Positions 1-8,557 are shown, counted from the stretch's first letter. The stretch is 64,000 nucleotides of DNA from Dyella silvae (GCF_026421305.1 NZ_JAPJBQ010000003.1:310001-374000), one strand, 5' to 3'. Notes: generated by a model from the sequence alone, not told the origin. Translations and numbers: made by a program.

Positions 1-60
1 AGCCACTGCGGGCTGCCCGGATGCCGCCACAGCCAGTGGATGGCAAAGCCGTCCACTGAC

Positions 61-74
61 GCCTGACGTCAGGC
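61..74. repeat. Perfect 14-bp palindrome over the stop codon of the CMD gene
   Basis: GCCTGACGTCAGGC reads identically on both strands and covers the stop codon of the minus-strand gene ending at 69. It has no T-run, so it is not a classical intrinsic terminator. It could be a protein-binding site or a weak RNA hairpin; function unknown. The first 60 bases of the window show nothing else recognisable. Confidence 0.4.
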
Positions 75-533
75 CGCTTCCTTCGATGCCGGCTGGTAGT
101 GGCCGGGCACCGACTGGAACGGAATGGCGATGCGATTCCAGCCGTTGATCATGATGACTACCAGGTTGAGCTGGATGAGCTCCTCTTCGCTGAAGGAAGC
201 ACGGGCGCGCTCATACACGTCGTCGGGCACTCCGTGGTCGCCCAACCGCGTTACCGCTTCGGCCCAGGCCAGCGCGGCGCATTCGCGCTCGGTGTAGAAC
301 GGCGCTTCGCGCCACGCCTGCACGAGATACAGGCGCTGCTCGGTTTCGCCGGCGGCGCGTGCATCCTTGCTGTGCATATCGAGGCAATAGGCACAGCCAT
401 TCATTTGCGAAACACGGAACAGCACCAGCTCGATCAACGGACGTTCCAGGCTGCTGTCGTTCACAGCGGCGCTGAAATCGAACAGTGGCTTCATGGCCTG
501 GGAATACTTGAGAACGGAGAGACGCTTGGACAT
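69..533 (-). CDS. Carboxymuconolactone decarboxylase / AhpD-like protein (ECF41 target)
   Basis: 154 aa. The AhpD-type peroxidase motif is visible: C47-x-x-C50 followed by H54 and an A-R pair. This is the CxxC thiol centre of alkylhydroperoxidase-type members of the carboxymuconolactone decarboxylase family, so a redox role against peroxides or reactive organics is likelier than decarboxylation. The ATG at 533 is chosen over the upstream in-frame ATG at 596 because AAGGAG lies about 8 nt before it and the longer version would run into the sigma gene. It follows the ECF41 sigma gene and has its own ECF41-type promoter at 578-604. CMD-family proteins are among the characteristic neighbours of ECF41 sigma factors. 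The exact substrate cannot be read from sequence. Confidence 0.9.
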   Translation of the reverse strand: MSKRLSVLKYSQAMKPLFDFSAAVNDSSLERPLIELVLFRVSQMNGCAYCLDMHSKDARAAGETEQRLYLVQAWREAPFYTERECAALAWAEAVTRLGDHGVPDDVYERARASFSEEELIQLNLVVIMINGWNRIAIPFQSVPGHYQPASKEAA

Positions 534-567
534 GAGAGGACTCCTTGAGTGCGGCCACCATGGCCGC

Positions 568-1467
568 TCATGACAAGGACGCGTCATCCGGTCCATTCGT
601 GACAGACTTCAGGCGAACCAGTTTTCCGGGGTTCCGAAGGGCGTGAATGGCGCTGATGCGCTCGCCATCGGTCTCGATCCAGAGCACGGTGCTCAGTTCG
701 GCATTCACCCAGGTCAGCAGCGCCGGGGCGCCATTGACCCAGCGCAGCCGGTGAACCGCGCCAGCCTGCTGGTTGTGCAGGGCGATCTGGAGGTACAGAC
801 GCGCGATGCGCTCCGCACCAAACAGAGGATGCAAGGTGGCGCTCACCAGCCCACCGCCGTCGGCGTCGTGGACGATGTCTTCCGCGAACAACGCCTGCAG
901 GTTGTCCAGATCGGGGTGATGAAGGGCTTCGAGGAGCTTCTGCAGCAGGCGCTGTTGCGTTTCGGGTGCGTGCGTGAAACGCGGGCGGCCTTCGCGCAGG
1001 CGCTGGCGCGCGCGATGGGTGCGCTGGCGGCTCGCGTCCTCGCTGATCTGCAGCATCGCCGCCGCCTCGGCATGGCTGTAGTCGAACACCTGGTTCAGCA
1101 GGAACGACGCCCGCTCTTCGGGGCTCAGGCGCTCCAGCAGGGCGAGAAAGGAGAGGCTGAGGCTTTCGCTGCGCTCGAGCACCAGCTCGGGTTGTTCCTC
1201 TTCGGCAACCAGCGGCTCTGGCAGCCAGGGGCCGGTGTAGTGCTCGCGTTCGGTCTTGGCGCGGCGCAGCCTGTCCAGCGCCAGGCGCGTGGTGACCGTG
1301 ACGAGCCACGCTTCGGCATCATCGAGCGCGGACTGATCCTGCTGATGCCAGCGTAGCCAGGCATCGTGCAGCACGTCCTCGGCATCGGCCGGGGTGCCGA
1401 GCATGCGATAGGCCAGGCCGTAGAGGCGCGACCGGTGTTTCTGGAAGAGGTCGGTGGCGGGGTCCAT
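568..1467 (-). CDS. ECF sigma factor, ECF41 family, with C-terminal SnoaL-like extension
   Basis: 299 aa. Region 2 lies around residues 10-70 (DAEDVLHDAW) and region 4 around 112-160. A linker between them carries WLPEP at 81-85. The extra C-terminal domain of about 130 aa carries DGGG at 203-206 and NPGKL at 279-283. The WLPEP, DGGG and NPxKL signatures together define the ECF41 family, in which the fused NTF2/SnoaL-like domain replaces a classical anti-sigma factor and tunes activity. There is no anti-sigma gene nearby, as expected. Its own upstream promoter (1497-1523) fits the ECF41 consensus, suggesting autoregulation. It sits just downstream of lpxO. The inducing signal is unknown. Confidence 0.93.
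   Translation of the reverse strand: MDPATDLFQKHRSRLYGLAYRMLGTPADAEDVLHDAWLRWHQQDQSALDDAEAWLVTVTTRLALDRLRRAKTEREHYTGPWLPEPLVAEEEQPELVLERSESLSLSFLALLERLSPEERASFLLNQVFDYSHAEAAAMLQISEDASRQRTHRARQRLREGRPRFTHAPETQQRLLQKLLEALHHPDLDNLQALFAEDIVHDADGGGLVSATLHPLFGAERIARLYLQIALHNQQAGAVHRLRWVNGAPALLTWVNAELSTVLWIETDGERISAIHALRNPGKLVRLKSVTNGPDDASLS
578..604 (-). promoter_or_regulatory. ECF41-type promoter for the CMD gene
   Basis: On the minus strand: TGTCACG, a 16-nt spacer, then CGTC. The -35 lies at 598-604 and the -10 at 578-581, inside the 3' end of the sigma gene and about 45 nt before the CMD start. The published ECF41 consensus is TGTCACA with a CGTC -10, so this is a near-perfect match. The same hexamers with the same spacing occur before the sigma gene. 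Confidence 0.8.
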
Positions 1468-1496
1468 GACGTTCTCCTAGGGGAAGACACTTCAGG

Positions 1497-1523
1497 GACG
1501 CGCGAGCGTCACTGTTCGTGACA
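1497..1523 (-). promoter_or_regulatory. ECF41-type autoregulatory promoter of the sigma gene
   Basis: On the minus strand: TGTCACG (1517-1523), a 16-nt spacer, CGTC (1497-1500), about 30 nt before the sigma-factor ATG. It is identical in both boxes and in spacing to the promoter of the adjacent CMD gene, which makes chance unlikely. It begins 3 bp beyond the lpxO stop codon, so transcription from lpxO probably also enters the sigma gene. Confidence 0.8.
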
Positions 1524-1525
1524 GC

Positions 1526-2470
1526 TCAGCGGAAGAATGGCCAGGGCGCCAGAAAAATGATCCAGAGCAGGACCAGCATGCCCATGTACTTGGTGGCGCG
1601 GAACAGCTTTGGGTGCTTCTTCTTGAAGACGCGGTTGCGTTCGCGGCCGCGCTGGTTGAGCGCAAATACGCGATTGACGAAGCCCGTCTTCTCTTCCGGC
1701 GATTCCGTGTTGGGCGAGGCGGTGATCTTGCCCATGAAGGCGCCGACGCGATGGTTGATCGCATTCATGAAACGGGTGCGCAGCGGGCGCTCCACGTCGG
1801 CAAACAGGATCACGCGGGTCTGGTCGGTGCGGTTCTCGGCCCAGTGCACGTAGGTTTCGTCGAACACGACATCCTTGCCGTCGCCCCAGCTATGGATCTC
1901 GCCATCGACAAAGATGCGGCAGTCTTCCGAGTTGGGGGTGATCAGGCCGAGGTGGTAGCGCAGGGAGCCGGCAAAAGGGTCGCGGTGCGGGTTGAGCTTG
2001 CTGCCCGGTGGCAGCAGGGCAAACATCGCGGCCTTCACGCTGGGAATGGAGTTGAGCAGCGCCACGGTCTTCGGGCAGAGCGTTTCGGCGGAGGCCAGCG
2101 GTTCGCCGTACCACTTCAGATAGAAACGCTTCCAGCCTTGCTTGAAGAAGCTGTTGAAGCTGGCGTCGTTGTTCTTCTCCGCCGCGCGGATATAGCCCTC
2201 GTCGAACAAGTGCAACGCTTCTTCACGGATGGCCTGCCAGTTGGCTTGGAGCAGATCCAGCTGAGGGAAGCCGCGGCGGTCGAGAATGGGCGTCGCCGGT
2301 ACCGCCGAGAAGGCGTACATCAGCAGGTTGTAGGGCGCGAACACCGCCGAGTGGTCCACCAGCTGGCGGTCGAAACGCAGTTTGGTACGGCCGCGCAGGT
2401 GCACCAGCAGCACGCATAGCACGAACAGCGACAGCACGATCAGCAGCACGAGGCGCGGAGCAAGAATCAT
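1526..2470 (-). CDS. lpxO: Lipid A 2-hydroxylase-like aspartyl/asparaginyl beta-hydroxylase
   Basis: 314 aa. A hydrophobic segment at residues 6-24 anchors the protein and a second lies at the extreme C-terminus (about 297-313). Between them is an Asp/Asn beta-hydroxylase domain with the Fe(II) ligands H162-x-D164 and H209 and a likely 2-oxoglutarate-binding R219. LpxO enzymes 2-hydroxylate a secondary acyl chain of lipid A at the cytoplasmic face of the inner membrane. The start at 2470 was preferred over one 20 codons upstream because the membrane anchor begins there and a -10-like TAGAAT (2503-2508, minus) lies just upstream. It is followed at once by the ECF41 sigma gene. Exact acyl-chain specificity is inferred. 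Confidence 0.85.
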   Translation of the reverse strand: MILAPRLVLLIVLSLFVLCVLLVHLRGRTKLRFDRQLVDHSAVFAPYNLLMYAFSAVPATPILDRRGFPQLDLLQANWQAIREEALHLFDEGYIRAAEKNNDASFNSFFKQGWKRFYLKWYGEPLASAETLCPKTVALLNSIPSVKAAMFALLPPGSKLNPHRDPFAGSLRYHLGLITPNSEDCRIFVDGEIHSWGDGKDVVFDETYVHWAENRTDQTRVILFADVERPLRTRFMNAINHRVGAFMGKITASPNTESPEEKTGFVNRVFALNQRGRERNRVFKKKHPKLFRATKYMGMLVLLWIIFLAPWPFFR

Positions 2471-2564
2471 GGAGAAAACGCGGCCGGTGGACGGAAACCG
2501 CCATTCTACTCCGTGACCGGCAAGGTCCATGCGGCCGATTCAGGGAACGTGCGGATTGGCCGCA

Positions 2565-3350
2565 TCAATGGCCGAGCACGTGGACCAGACCGCCCCCGGG
2601 ACGGTAGCTGTGCGCCAGTGCGCGCTGGACGTAGGCCACGGCGCGGCGTACCGCGGAGCGGGGCGCCTGCCCCTTGGCCAGCTCCGCCGCAATCGCCGAG
2701 GCCAGCGTGCAACCCGTGCCATGGCCCTCGATGGGGAGGCGGCGATGACGCAGCTCCATCACGCCACGTTCGTCATAAAGGCGATCGATCACCTCGCGTT
2801 CGGTCGAATGCCCGCCCTTGAGCAGCACGGCACGCGCGCCCAGTTCGAGCAGCGCCTCGCCGGCGCTGTCGAAGTCCTTGGCCTTGCGCAGCTTGCGGCC
2901 CAGCAGCGCTTCGGCTTCCGGCAGATTGGGCGTCAGTAAGTCGGCCTGCGGAATCAGCTCCTCCACCATGGCCTGTACCGCATCTTCATCAAGCAGCCGC
3001 GCGCCGCTGGTGGAAATCATCACAGGATCGACCACCAGCCACGCCGGTTTGCGTGTTCTCATTTCACGAGCCACCAATCGGGTGACTGCTGCGCTTCCGA
3101 GCATGCCTGTTTTCACGGCGCTTATTGGAAAGTCGTCGAACACCGCCGCGAGTTGGCTGCGGATATGGGCGAGCGGCACGGTGTGCACCGCCGACACGCC
3201 GCGAGTGTTTTGCGACGTGATGGCCGCAATGACCGAAAGACCATGCACACCACGCGCATGAAACGTCTTCAGATCAGCCTGGATGCCCGCACCACCGCCG
3301 GAGTCGGAACCGGCGATGGTGAGGGCGATGGGTGGTGCGATACGTGACAT
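2565..3350 (-). CDS. thiD: Hydroxymethylpyrimidine / phosphomethylpyrimidine kinase
   Basis: 261 aa, typical for the family. The N-terminus has the substrate-binding [10 protein letters not shown] (residues 13-22). A ribokinase-type DPVM lies mid-protein, and the C-terminal [11 protein letters not shown] signature holds the catalytic Cys and anion hole. ThiD phosphorylates HMP and HMP-P to HMP-PP for joining with the thiazole moiety of thiamine. It lies 9 nt downstream of the PhoH-family gene on the same strand and probably shares its transcript; no other thiamine gene is in the window. Confidence 0.95.
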   Translation of the reverse strand: MSRIAPPIALTIAGSDSGGGAGIQADLKTFHARGVHGLSVIAAITSQNTRGVSAVHTVPLAHIRSQLAAVFDDFPISAVKTGMLGSAAVTRLVAREMRTRKPAWLVVDPVMISTSGARLLDEDAVQAMVEELIPQADLLTPNLPEAEALLGRKLRKAKDFDSAGEALLELGARAVLLKGGHSTEREVIDRLYDERGVMELRHRRLPIEGHGTGCTLASAIAAELAKGQAPRSAVRRAVAYVQRALAHSYRPGGGLVHVLGH

Positions 3351-3359
3351 GCGCGGAGC

Positions 3360-4739
3360 TTACAGGGCCTCCGACGCAAAGTCCGCCAGTCGCGAGCGTT
3401 CACCACGACGCAGGGTGATGTGCGCCGAGTGGTCCCAGTGCTTGAAACGATCCACCGCGTAGGTGAGGCCGGAGGTGGTTTCGGTAAGGTAGGGCGTGTC
3501 GATTTGCTCCACGTTACCCAGGCACACGATCTTGGTGCCGGGGCCTGCGCGGGTAATCAGCGTCTTCATCTGTTTAGGCGTGAGGTTCTGTGCTTCGTCA
3601 ATGATCAGATAGCGCGACAGAAAGGTGCGGCCGCGCATGAAGTTGAGCGAGCGGATCTTGATGCGCGACGCGAGCAGATCATTGGTGGCCTGACGTCCCC
3701 AACTGCCGCCTTCTTCGGGGTTGGCGAGCACTTCGAGGTTGTCGGTGAGCGCGCCCATCCACGGCGTCATCTTTTCTTCTTCCGTGCCCGGAAGAAAACC
3801 GATGTCCTCACCCACCGATACGGTGGCGCGGGTCATGATGATTTCGCGATAGCGCTGCTGGTCCATGACCTGCGCCAGACCCGCCGCGAGCGCCAGAAGC
3901 GTCTTGCCGGTACCGGCGGTGCCGAGCAGCGTGACGAAATCGACGTCGGGATCCATCAGCACATTGAGCGCGAAATTCTGTTCGCGATTGCGCGCAGCGA
4001 TGCCCCACACGCTGTGGTTGGTGTGGCTGTGATCGTCCAGCAGCACCAACGTGGCCTTGGTGTCGTCCACACGCAGCACACGCAGTTCCACACTGTTGTC
4101 GCCGGGCAGGAACAGGCACTGGTTGGGGTACCAGTCTTCATCGTTGTGGCGATCGAGCTTGTAGAAAGTACGGCCGCGTTCGTTCCACGACTGGACTTCC
4201 GGGTGGCGATCCCAGAAATCTTCAGAGAGCTCGGTGGAGCCCGTGTATAGCAGGGCGAAATCGTCGAGCGCGCGATCGTTCTCGTAATCCTCCGCATGGA
4301 TGCCGTAGATCTTGGCCTTGATGCGCAGGTTGATGTCTTTGCTGACCAGCACGACGGCACGATCGGGGTTCTGATCCCGCAGCTCGATCACGGCCGCCAG
4401 AATCAGATTGTCTGCCTTGCCATGGCCGTTGGTCGTACGCTGCTGGAAATACAGGCGTCCCACGCCATGGCCGCGGCGCAGGTTGAGGCCTTCAGGACTG
4501 ATCAGCTCCAACCCATTGCTGATGCCGTGACCGTTGCCGTGTTCGATCAGTTCGTTGAGGAAGCGACTGACTTGCCGACCGTTGCGTGAAACTTCAGAGG
4601 CACCTTTCTTCTTTTCGTCCAGTTCCTCCAGCACCGTCATGGGAATGAAGACATCGTGCTCTTCGAAGCGGAACAGCGACGTCGGGTCGTGCAACAGCAC
4701 ATTGGTGTCGAGAGCGTAGATGCGCTTGCTTCCGGTCAT
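3360..4739 (-). CDS. PIN-PhoH fusion ATPase (YlaK/PhoH2-like ribonuclease-helicase)
   Basis: 459 aa. An N-terminal PIN nuclease domain (about residues 6-150) carries the acidic D11 in DTNVLLHD and further acidic residues (E38/E39, D110). The C-terminal PhoH ATPase domain has a Walker A motif at 273-280 (GTAGTGKT) and a Walker B IIDEAQN. Such PIN-PhoH proteins are thought to unwind and cut RNA in an ATP-dependent way; the physiological target here is unknown. The ATG at 4739 was chosen over one 19 codons upstream because homologues begin close to the conserved DTNVL and an AAGAGG lies about 10 nt before it. thiD follows after 9 nt. bcp lies upstream on the same strand with a 151-bp gap. Confidence 0.9.
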   Translation of the reverse strand: MTGSKRIYALDTNVLLHDPTSLFRFEEHDVFIPMTVLEELDEKKKGASEVSRNGRQVSRFLNELIEHGNGHGISNGLELISPEGLNLRRGHGVGRLYFQQRTTNGHGKADNLILAAVIELRDQNPDRAVVLVSKDINLRIKAKIYGIHAEDYENDRALDDFALLYTGSTELSEDFWDRHPEVQSWNERGRTFYKLDRHNDEDWYPNQCLFLPGDNSVELRVLRVDDTKATLVLLDDHSHTNHSVWGIAARNREQNFALNVLMDPDVDFVTLLGTAGTGKTLLALAAGLAQVMDQQRYREIIMTRATVSVGEDIGFLPGTEEEKMTPWMGALTDNLEVLANPEEGGSWGRQATNDLLASRIKIRSLNFMRGRTFLSRYLIIDEAQNLTPKQMKTLITRAGPGTKIVCLGNVEQIDTPYLTETTSGLTYAVDRFKHWDHSAHITLRRGERSRLADFASEAL

Positions 4740-4890
4740 ACGGAAGAGACCTCTTGAGCGTGCGAGGTGGAAGAACCGTGGCGTACGGCACGCCACGGGG
4801 AGCCGGCCAACGCGGCCGGTTTTTGGTGCGCCGTCGCGGCCGTCCGCCCCGGAGGGCGGGTGGCGGCAAGGCGGCGTAGGCGGTCGGGGT

Positions 4891-5352
4891 TCACTTGGCA
4901 GGGATGGCGTCGAGCACAGCCTGGGCGTGTCCTGGAACTTTCACGTTGCGCCATTCCTGGGCCAGCCTGCCTTCGGGGTCGATCAGAAAGGTACTTCGTA
5001 CGACACCCATGTGACGTTTTCCGTACAGCACCTTCTCGTGAATCACGTCGAAGGCCTGGCACCAGGTTTCGTCGGGGTCCGATACGAGCGGAAACGGCAG
5101 CTCCTGCTTGGTGGCGAAATTGGCGTGGGATTTCACCGAGTCGCGCGACACGCCAACGATCTGCACGTGGCGTTTCTGGAAGGCGGGGTGGAGGTCGCGG
5201 AAATCCTTGGCCTCGTTGGTACAACCGGGCGTGCTGTCCTTCGGGTAGAAGTACACCACGACCCACTGGCCCTTGAGGCTGTCGAGCTTCAGCTCGCTGC
5301 CATCGCCGGTGAGGCCTTTGAGTTTGGGGACTTTCTTGCCAACTTCGGGCAT
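4891..5352 (-). CDS. bcp: Thioredoxin-dependent thiol peroxidase (PrxQ/Bcp)
   Basis: 153 aa. The peroxidatic Cys is C44 in the TPGCT motif. The usual PrxQ resolving Cys five residues later is replaced by K49. The only other Cys is C98, in the stretch DETWCQAFDVI that is common in proteobacterial Bcp, so resolution may use C98 or an external thiol. Bcp reduces H2O2 and organic peroxides in the cytoplasm with thioredoxin. It lies downstream of gcvR, in the same order as in E. coli (dapA divergent from gcvR-bcp), though the gap here is 279 bp instead of an overlap. Confidence 0.95.
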   Translation of the reverse strand: MPEVGKKVPKLKGLTGDGSELKLDSLKGQWVVVYFYPKDSTPGCTNEAKDFRDLHPAFQKRHVQIVGVSRDSVKSHANFATKQELPFPLVSDPDETWCQAFDVIHEKVLYGKRHMGVVRSTFLIDPEGRLAQEWRNVKVPGHAQAVLDAIPAK

Positions 5353-5631
5353 GGGTTCTCCTGCGAAGCCGGGACCGGCTTCGACTGCGTGTCGTCAATC
5401 AAGGGGAACGGGGCAGCGGAGGAGGGCGGAAGGGCGATTTGCGCGCGCCCAGCGATCGGTGCGACTCGACCCTCCTGCTGCATGCATGCCTCTCCGGTGC
5501 TGCCCTCGGGGACAGAGACTAACGCTTGCCGGGGCGAATGACAGCCCTTGCGGGACGCTGCCTCTGGGAGCATGCTCAAAAGCCCGGCGGTGGCACCGAC
5601 AATCAGATTTTTTGCGGCACCGGCGCGTGGC

Positions 5632-6189
5632 TCAGAACTTCACCGGATCCATGATGGCGTCGAGATTGAGGCCATCGCAGAACTCCAGAAAATCATCGCG
5701 CAGCGCGGCAATGTGGGTGGCCGCGGGAATGCCTATGGTGATCTGCGCCTGGAACATGTCCGCACCGGTCTGCATGGCCTGATAGCGCAGCGAGCTCAAC
5801 TGTTCGATCACGATGTCGCGGCGATCAAAGAAGTCGATGATCTTCACCAGGATGCCCGGCCGGTCGGCCGAGATCACTTCGATCAGGTACGGCAGCATGT
5901 GGGAGTGATGCTCGCGCGGGCCCGTGCGGTAATGGACCAGACGCAGCTCCTCGTCGCGCGCCAGTTTGGTCAGCGCGGTTTCCAGCTTGGCCACAGCGTC
6001 CCAGGCACCTGTCGCCAGCAAGGTCAGCGAGGTGTCCGATCCCATGGTCGCCACACGAGCGTCCGCCAGGTTGCAACCCGCCTCGGCAATCCGTTTGGCA
6101 AGAGTGAGCAGTGGCGTACGGGGCGAAGGAGTCAGCGTCTGGATCAGCAGCTGGTTGTCACTGCTGGTGCGCGCGGAGGAACGGTTCAA
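5632..6189 (-). CDS. gcvR: GcvR-like ACT-domain regulator of glycine cleavage
   Basis: 185 aa when started at the TTG at 6189, preceded by AGGTGG at good spacing; E. coli GcvR is of similar length. An in-frame frame extends about 100 codons further upstream, but that part is Arg/Pro-rich and not ACT-like. There are two tandem ACT domains (about residues 12-85 and 98-175); the second begins at PYLIEVISADRPGI, a typical ACT strand-helix start. GcvR binds glycine and antagonises the GcvA activator of the gcv operon. Divergence from dapA and the downstream bcp match the E. coli arrangement, which supports the assignment. Start uncertain by a few codons. Confidence 0.85.
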   Translation of the reverse strand: MNRSSARTSSDNQLLIQTLTPSPRTPLLTLAKRIAEAGCNLADARVATMGSDTSLTLLATGAWDAVAKLETALTKLARDEELRLVHYRTGPREHHSHMLPYLIEVISADRPGILVKIIDFFDRRDIVIEQLSSLRYQAMQTGADMFQAQITIGIPAATHIAALRDDFLEFCDGLNLDAIMDPVKF

Positions 6190-6460
6190 GGAGATCCACC
6201 TGTGGCGGCCCCGCGGGCTGCGGGGTGAAGGCTTGTCTTCCGAGCTTACTTGCCGTTGCAGCGGGGCCGCAAGTAAAGCGCCTGCGTGGATTTTCTTGCG
6301 CTTTGAGACGGGTGCGCCGGCCTGGCCAGGGTTCTCGCGCCACCCACGGGGCGGTGGTCTGGCTCTGCGGTAGCCGTTCTGGTGCAACCTGAGGCCACGT
6401 ATTGGCTGAGCGAGGTTTTCCAGTAACATGCAGGGCTTGGTTTTTTGACCGGAGTGGGTC

Positions 6461-7354
6461 TTGGATATTCGTGGAAGCATCTGTGCGCTGGTCACGCCAT
6501 TCAGGGCGGACGGAGCACTCGATCTGGCGTCCTTCGGGAAATTGCTTGATTACCAGATCGAGGGTGGCACGGAAGGCGTGGTCGTTGCCGGTTCTACCGG
6601 TGAAGCGCACATGCTGGAACACGATGAATACGACCGCCTGCTGGCCTTCGCGGTAGAACGCGTGGCCGGCCGCATTCCGGTGATGGCCGGTACGGGCGAG
6701 GCGGGTACCGCCAAGACCGTGGCGCTGACCCGCCGCGCCAAAGCGTTGGGCGCCGACGCGGCACTGGTGGTGGCGCCGTACTACGTGCGTCCTACCCAGG
6801 AAGGCCTGCGCCGCCACTTCCTTGAAGTGGCCGAGCACGGCGGGTTGCCGGTGCTGCTGTACAACGTGCCCACCCGTACTGCTTGCGACCTGCTGCCGGA
6901 GACGGTGGCGGTGCTCCGCGATCACCCGGCCATCGTCGGTATCAAGGAAGCGCTGAGTGCCGACGAGCGGATTCGTGCCATGGCGGAACTTGCGCGTCCG
7001 GATTTCGTCTATCTGTCCGGCGATGACGGCACCGCTTGCAAAGCCATGCTTGCCGGCGGCGCCGGCACCATTTCAGTGGTAGCCAATCTGGTGCCTCGTG
7101 CGTTTCGGATGTTGTGCGACGCGGCTACGGCCGGTGACCGGCTCGAGGCGCAGCGTTGCGACGCGGCGCTGGCACCGCTGGTGGAGGCGCTTAACTGCGC
7201 GCCGAACCCGATTGCGGTGAAGGCGGGGCTGCCGTCGCTGGGGCTGGGGCTGGCTGCGCCGCGCCTGCCGCTGGTTGAGCTGGAAGATGGTCCTGCCCGC
7301 ACACAGCTTCGCGAAGCACTGGCGGGTCTGGCATCCTTGTCGAATGCGGCCTGA
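6461..7354 (+). CDS. dapA: 4-hydroxy-tetrahydrodipicolinate synthase
   Basis: 297 aa, a TIM-barrel class I aldolase. The Schiff-base Lys is K162 (VGIKEA). The proton-relay Tyr is Y134 with R139 in YNVPTRT, and the GSTGE loop is at 44-48. It condenses pyruvate with aspartate semialdehyde at the entry to the lysine/meso-diaminopimelate pathway. Translation starts at a TTG preceded by GGAG about 8 nt upstream; no ATG fits. The gene for a BamC-like lipoprotein follows after 37 bp, as in E. coli (dapA-bamC). The 270-bp divergent spacer to gcvR has no obvious operator. Confidence 0.97.
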   Translation: MDIRGSICALVTPFRADGALDLASFGKLLDYQIEGGTEGVVVAGSTGEAHMLEHDEYDRLLAFAVERVAGRIPVMAGTGEAGTAKTVALTRRAKALGADAALVVAPYYVRPTQEGLRRHFLEVAEHGGLPVLLYNVPTRTACDLLPETVAVLRDHPAIVGIKEALSADERIRAMAELARPDFVYLSGDDGTACKAMLAGGAGTISVVANLVPRAFRMLCDAATAGDRLEAQRCDAALAPLVEALNCAPNPIAVKAGLPSLGLGLAAPRLPLVELEDGPARTQLREALAGLASLSNAA

Positions 7355-7391
7355 TGTTTGGGCAACTGATACTCCTACGGAATCTGCTTAC

Positions 7392-7985
7392 ATGAAGAAA
7401 TCCCCGCTTGTCGTGGCCCTGCCGGTACTGGCCCTGTCTGCCTTGCTGCTCTCCGGCTGCGGCATGTTCCGTTCGCAGAAGGCCTGGGAAACCGCCAAAC
7501 AAGAGACGCCTCTCGAGATCCCGCCGGGTCTGGATACGCCGTCCACCAATGCTGCATTGGTTATCCCCGACCAGGGCGCCAACAACCCGACCTCCAACGG
7601 CGCTACGGCCCACGTGAGTAAGGACAGCAGCACGATCGCCGATGGTTTCGTGCTGCACGACACCGTCGACAATACCTATCACCGTGTGAGTCAGGCGCTG
7701 GAAAATGGCGACATCGGCCAGGTGCTGTCGCATGACGACGATACGCACACCCTTCAGTTGAGCGTGGTGGCTTCGGATGAGCCCACCCAGAGCAAGGGCT
7801 TCTTCAGCAGCATGTTCAACGGCAAGTCCAAGAAGACGCACGATGCGCCGGGCGCCGCGCCGCACCAGGTGCAGCTCACCGTCAGCGCCAGCGGGCAGAC
7901 CGCCAGCGAAGTACGCGCCCAGGGCGATTCGGCCGCGGTAGCCAAGGTGGTCGACACGCTCAAGGGTCGCCTCGGCGGCGGTTGA
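7392..7985 (+). CDS. bamC: BamC/NlpB-like outer-membrane lipoprotein
   Basis: 197 aa. A lipoprotein signal peptide has hydrophobic residues 6-20 and lipobox LLSGC with acylated C23. The remainder is hydrophilic, with one BamC-type domain (about residues 90-195) instead of the two in E. coli BamC, so it is a short, diverged relative. The position immediately after dapA is the classical nlpB/bamC (dapX) position. It would belong to the beta-barrel assembly machinery at the outer membrane. The gene ends in a strong shared terminator at 8011-8039. Assignment rests on lipobox, position and weak similarity. Confidence 0.7.
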   Translation: MKKSPLVVALPVLALSALLLSGCGMFRSQKAWETAKQETPLEIPPGLDTPSTNAALVIPDQGANNPTSNGATAHVSKDSSTIADGFVLHDTVDNTYHRVSQALENGDIGQVLSHDDDTHTLQLSVVASDEPTQSKGFFSSMFNGKSKKTHDAPGAAPHQVQLTVSASGQTASEVRAQGDSAAVAKVVDTLKGRLGGG

Positions 7986-8010
7986 TCGCCGGCCGGCCAC
8001 CGGGTCATGA

Positions 8011-8039
8011 AAAACGCCGCCCATGGGCGGCGTTTTTTT
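8011..8039. terminator. Bidirectional intrinsic terminator between bamC and fdxA
   Basis: A GC-rich stem (acgccgccc / gggcggcgt, loop about AT) is flanked by AAAA on the left and T7 on the right, so it can terminate both the plus-strand dapA-bamC transcript and the minus-strand fdxA transcript, which converge here. Confidence 0.9.
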
Positions 8040-8088
8040 ATGCGTGGTGCAGAAGCGAGAAAGGCCCGCCTTCAGCTCGGCGCGGTGC

Positions 8089-8412
8089 TCAGCGCTCGAG
8101 CAGGTCTAGCTTGTTGGGCTTGTTTTCCCATTCCTTGGCGTCGGTCAGGCCGTCCTTGCGTTCGGTAATCACCGGCCAGCTCTTGGACAGTTCCGCGTTC
8201 AGCGCCACATACGACTCCTGCCCGGCGGGCACGTCATCTTCGGGGTAGATCGCGTTGATCGGGCACTCCGGCTCGCACAAGGTGCAGTCGATGCACTCGT
8301 CCGGATTGATCACAAGGAAGTTGGGACCTTCGTGGAATGCGTCGACGGGACAAACCTCGACGCAATCGGTGTACTTGCACTTGATGCAGTTGTCGGTGAC
8401 GACAAACGTCAT
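8089..8412 (-). CDS. fdxA: Ferredoxin, 7Fe-8S (Azotobacter FdI type)
   Basis: 107 aa. Cysteines at 9, 12, 17 and 21 (last followed by Pro), then a [12 protein letters not shown] cluster, give one [3Fe-4S] and one [4Fe-4S] centre. It closely follows the A. vinelandii ferredoxin I pattern as I recall it, including the C-terminal LNAELS and LDLLER segments. The free Cys found near residue 24 of that protein is Ala here. It is a soluble low-potential electron carrier with no partner evident in the window. It is monocistronic, sharing the terminator at 8011-8039 with the opposing dapA-bamC unit. Confidence 0.95.
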   Translation of the reverse strand: MTFVVTDNCIKCKYTDCVEVCPVDAFHEGPNFLVINPDECIDCTLCEPECPINAIYPEDDVPAGQESYVALNAELSKSWPVITERKDGLTDAKEWENKPNKLDLLER

Positions 8413-8461
8413 ACTGTCGCGCGCCTATGCTGTATGGACGCGGCCCGTGCCAGGCCGGAAG

Positions 8462-8537
8462 TGGCGCTCCCTACGAGGTTCGAACTCGTGTTCCCGCCTT
8501 GAGAGGGCGGTGTCCTAGACCACTAGACGAAGGGAGC
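8462..8537 (-). tRNA. tRNA-Glu (CTC)
   Basis: Read on the minus strand: acceptor GCTCCCT pairs with AGGGAGC, discriminator G, encoded CCA. The anticodon arm CCGCC-CTCTCAA-GGCGG gives anticodon CTC (decodes GAG). The T arm contains GTTCGAA. It is 76 nt with CCA. Confidence 0.95.
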
Positions 8538-8557
8538 GAAATGCACCGGAGCGCGGT

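Noticed and set aside
4801-4825. Hairpin ccggcc-aacgc-ggccgg followed by TTTTT
   Set aside because: The T-run is on the plus strand, but all neighbouring genes (bcp, phoH) run on minus, so it has no transcript to terminate; it may be incidental.
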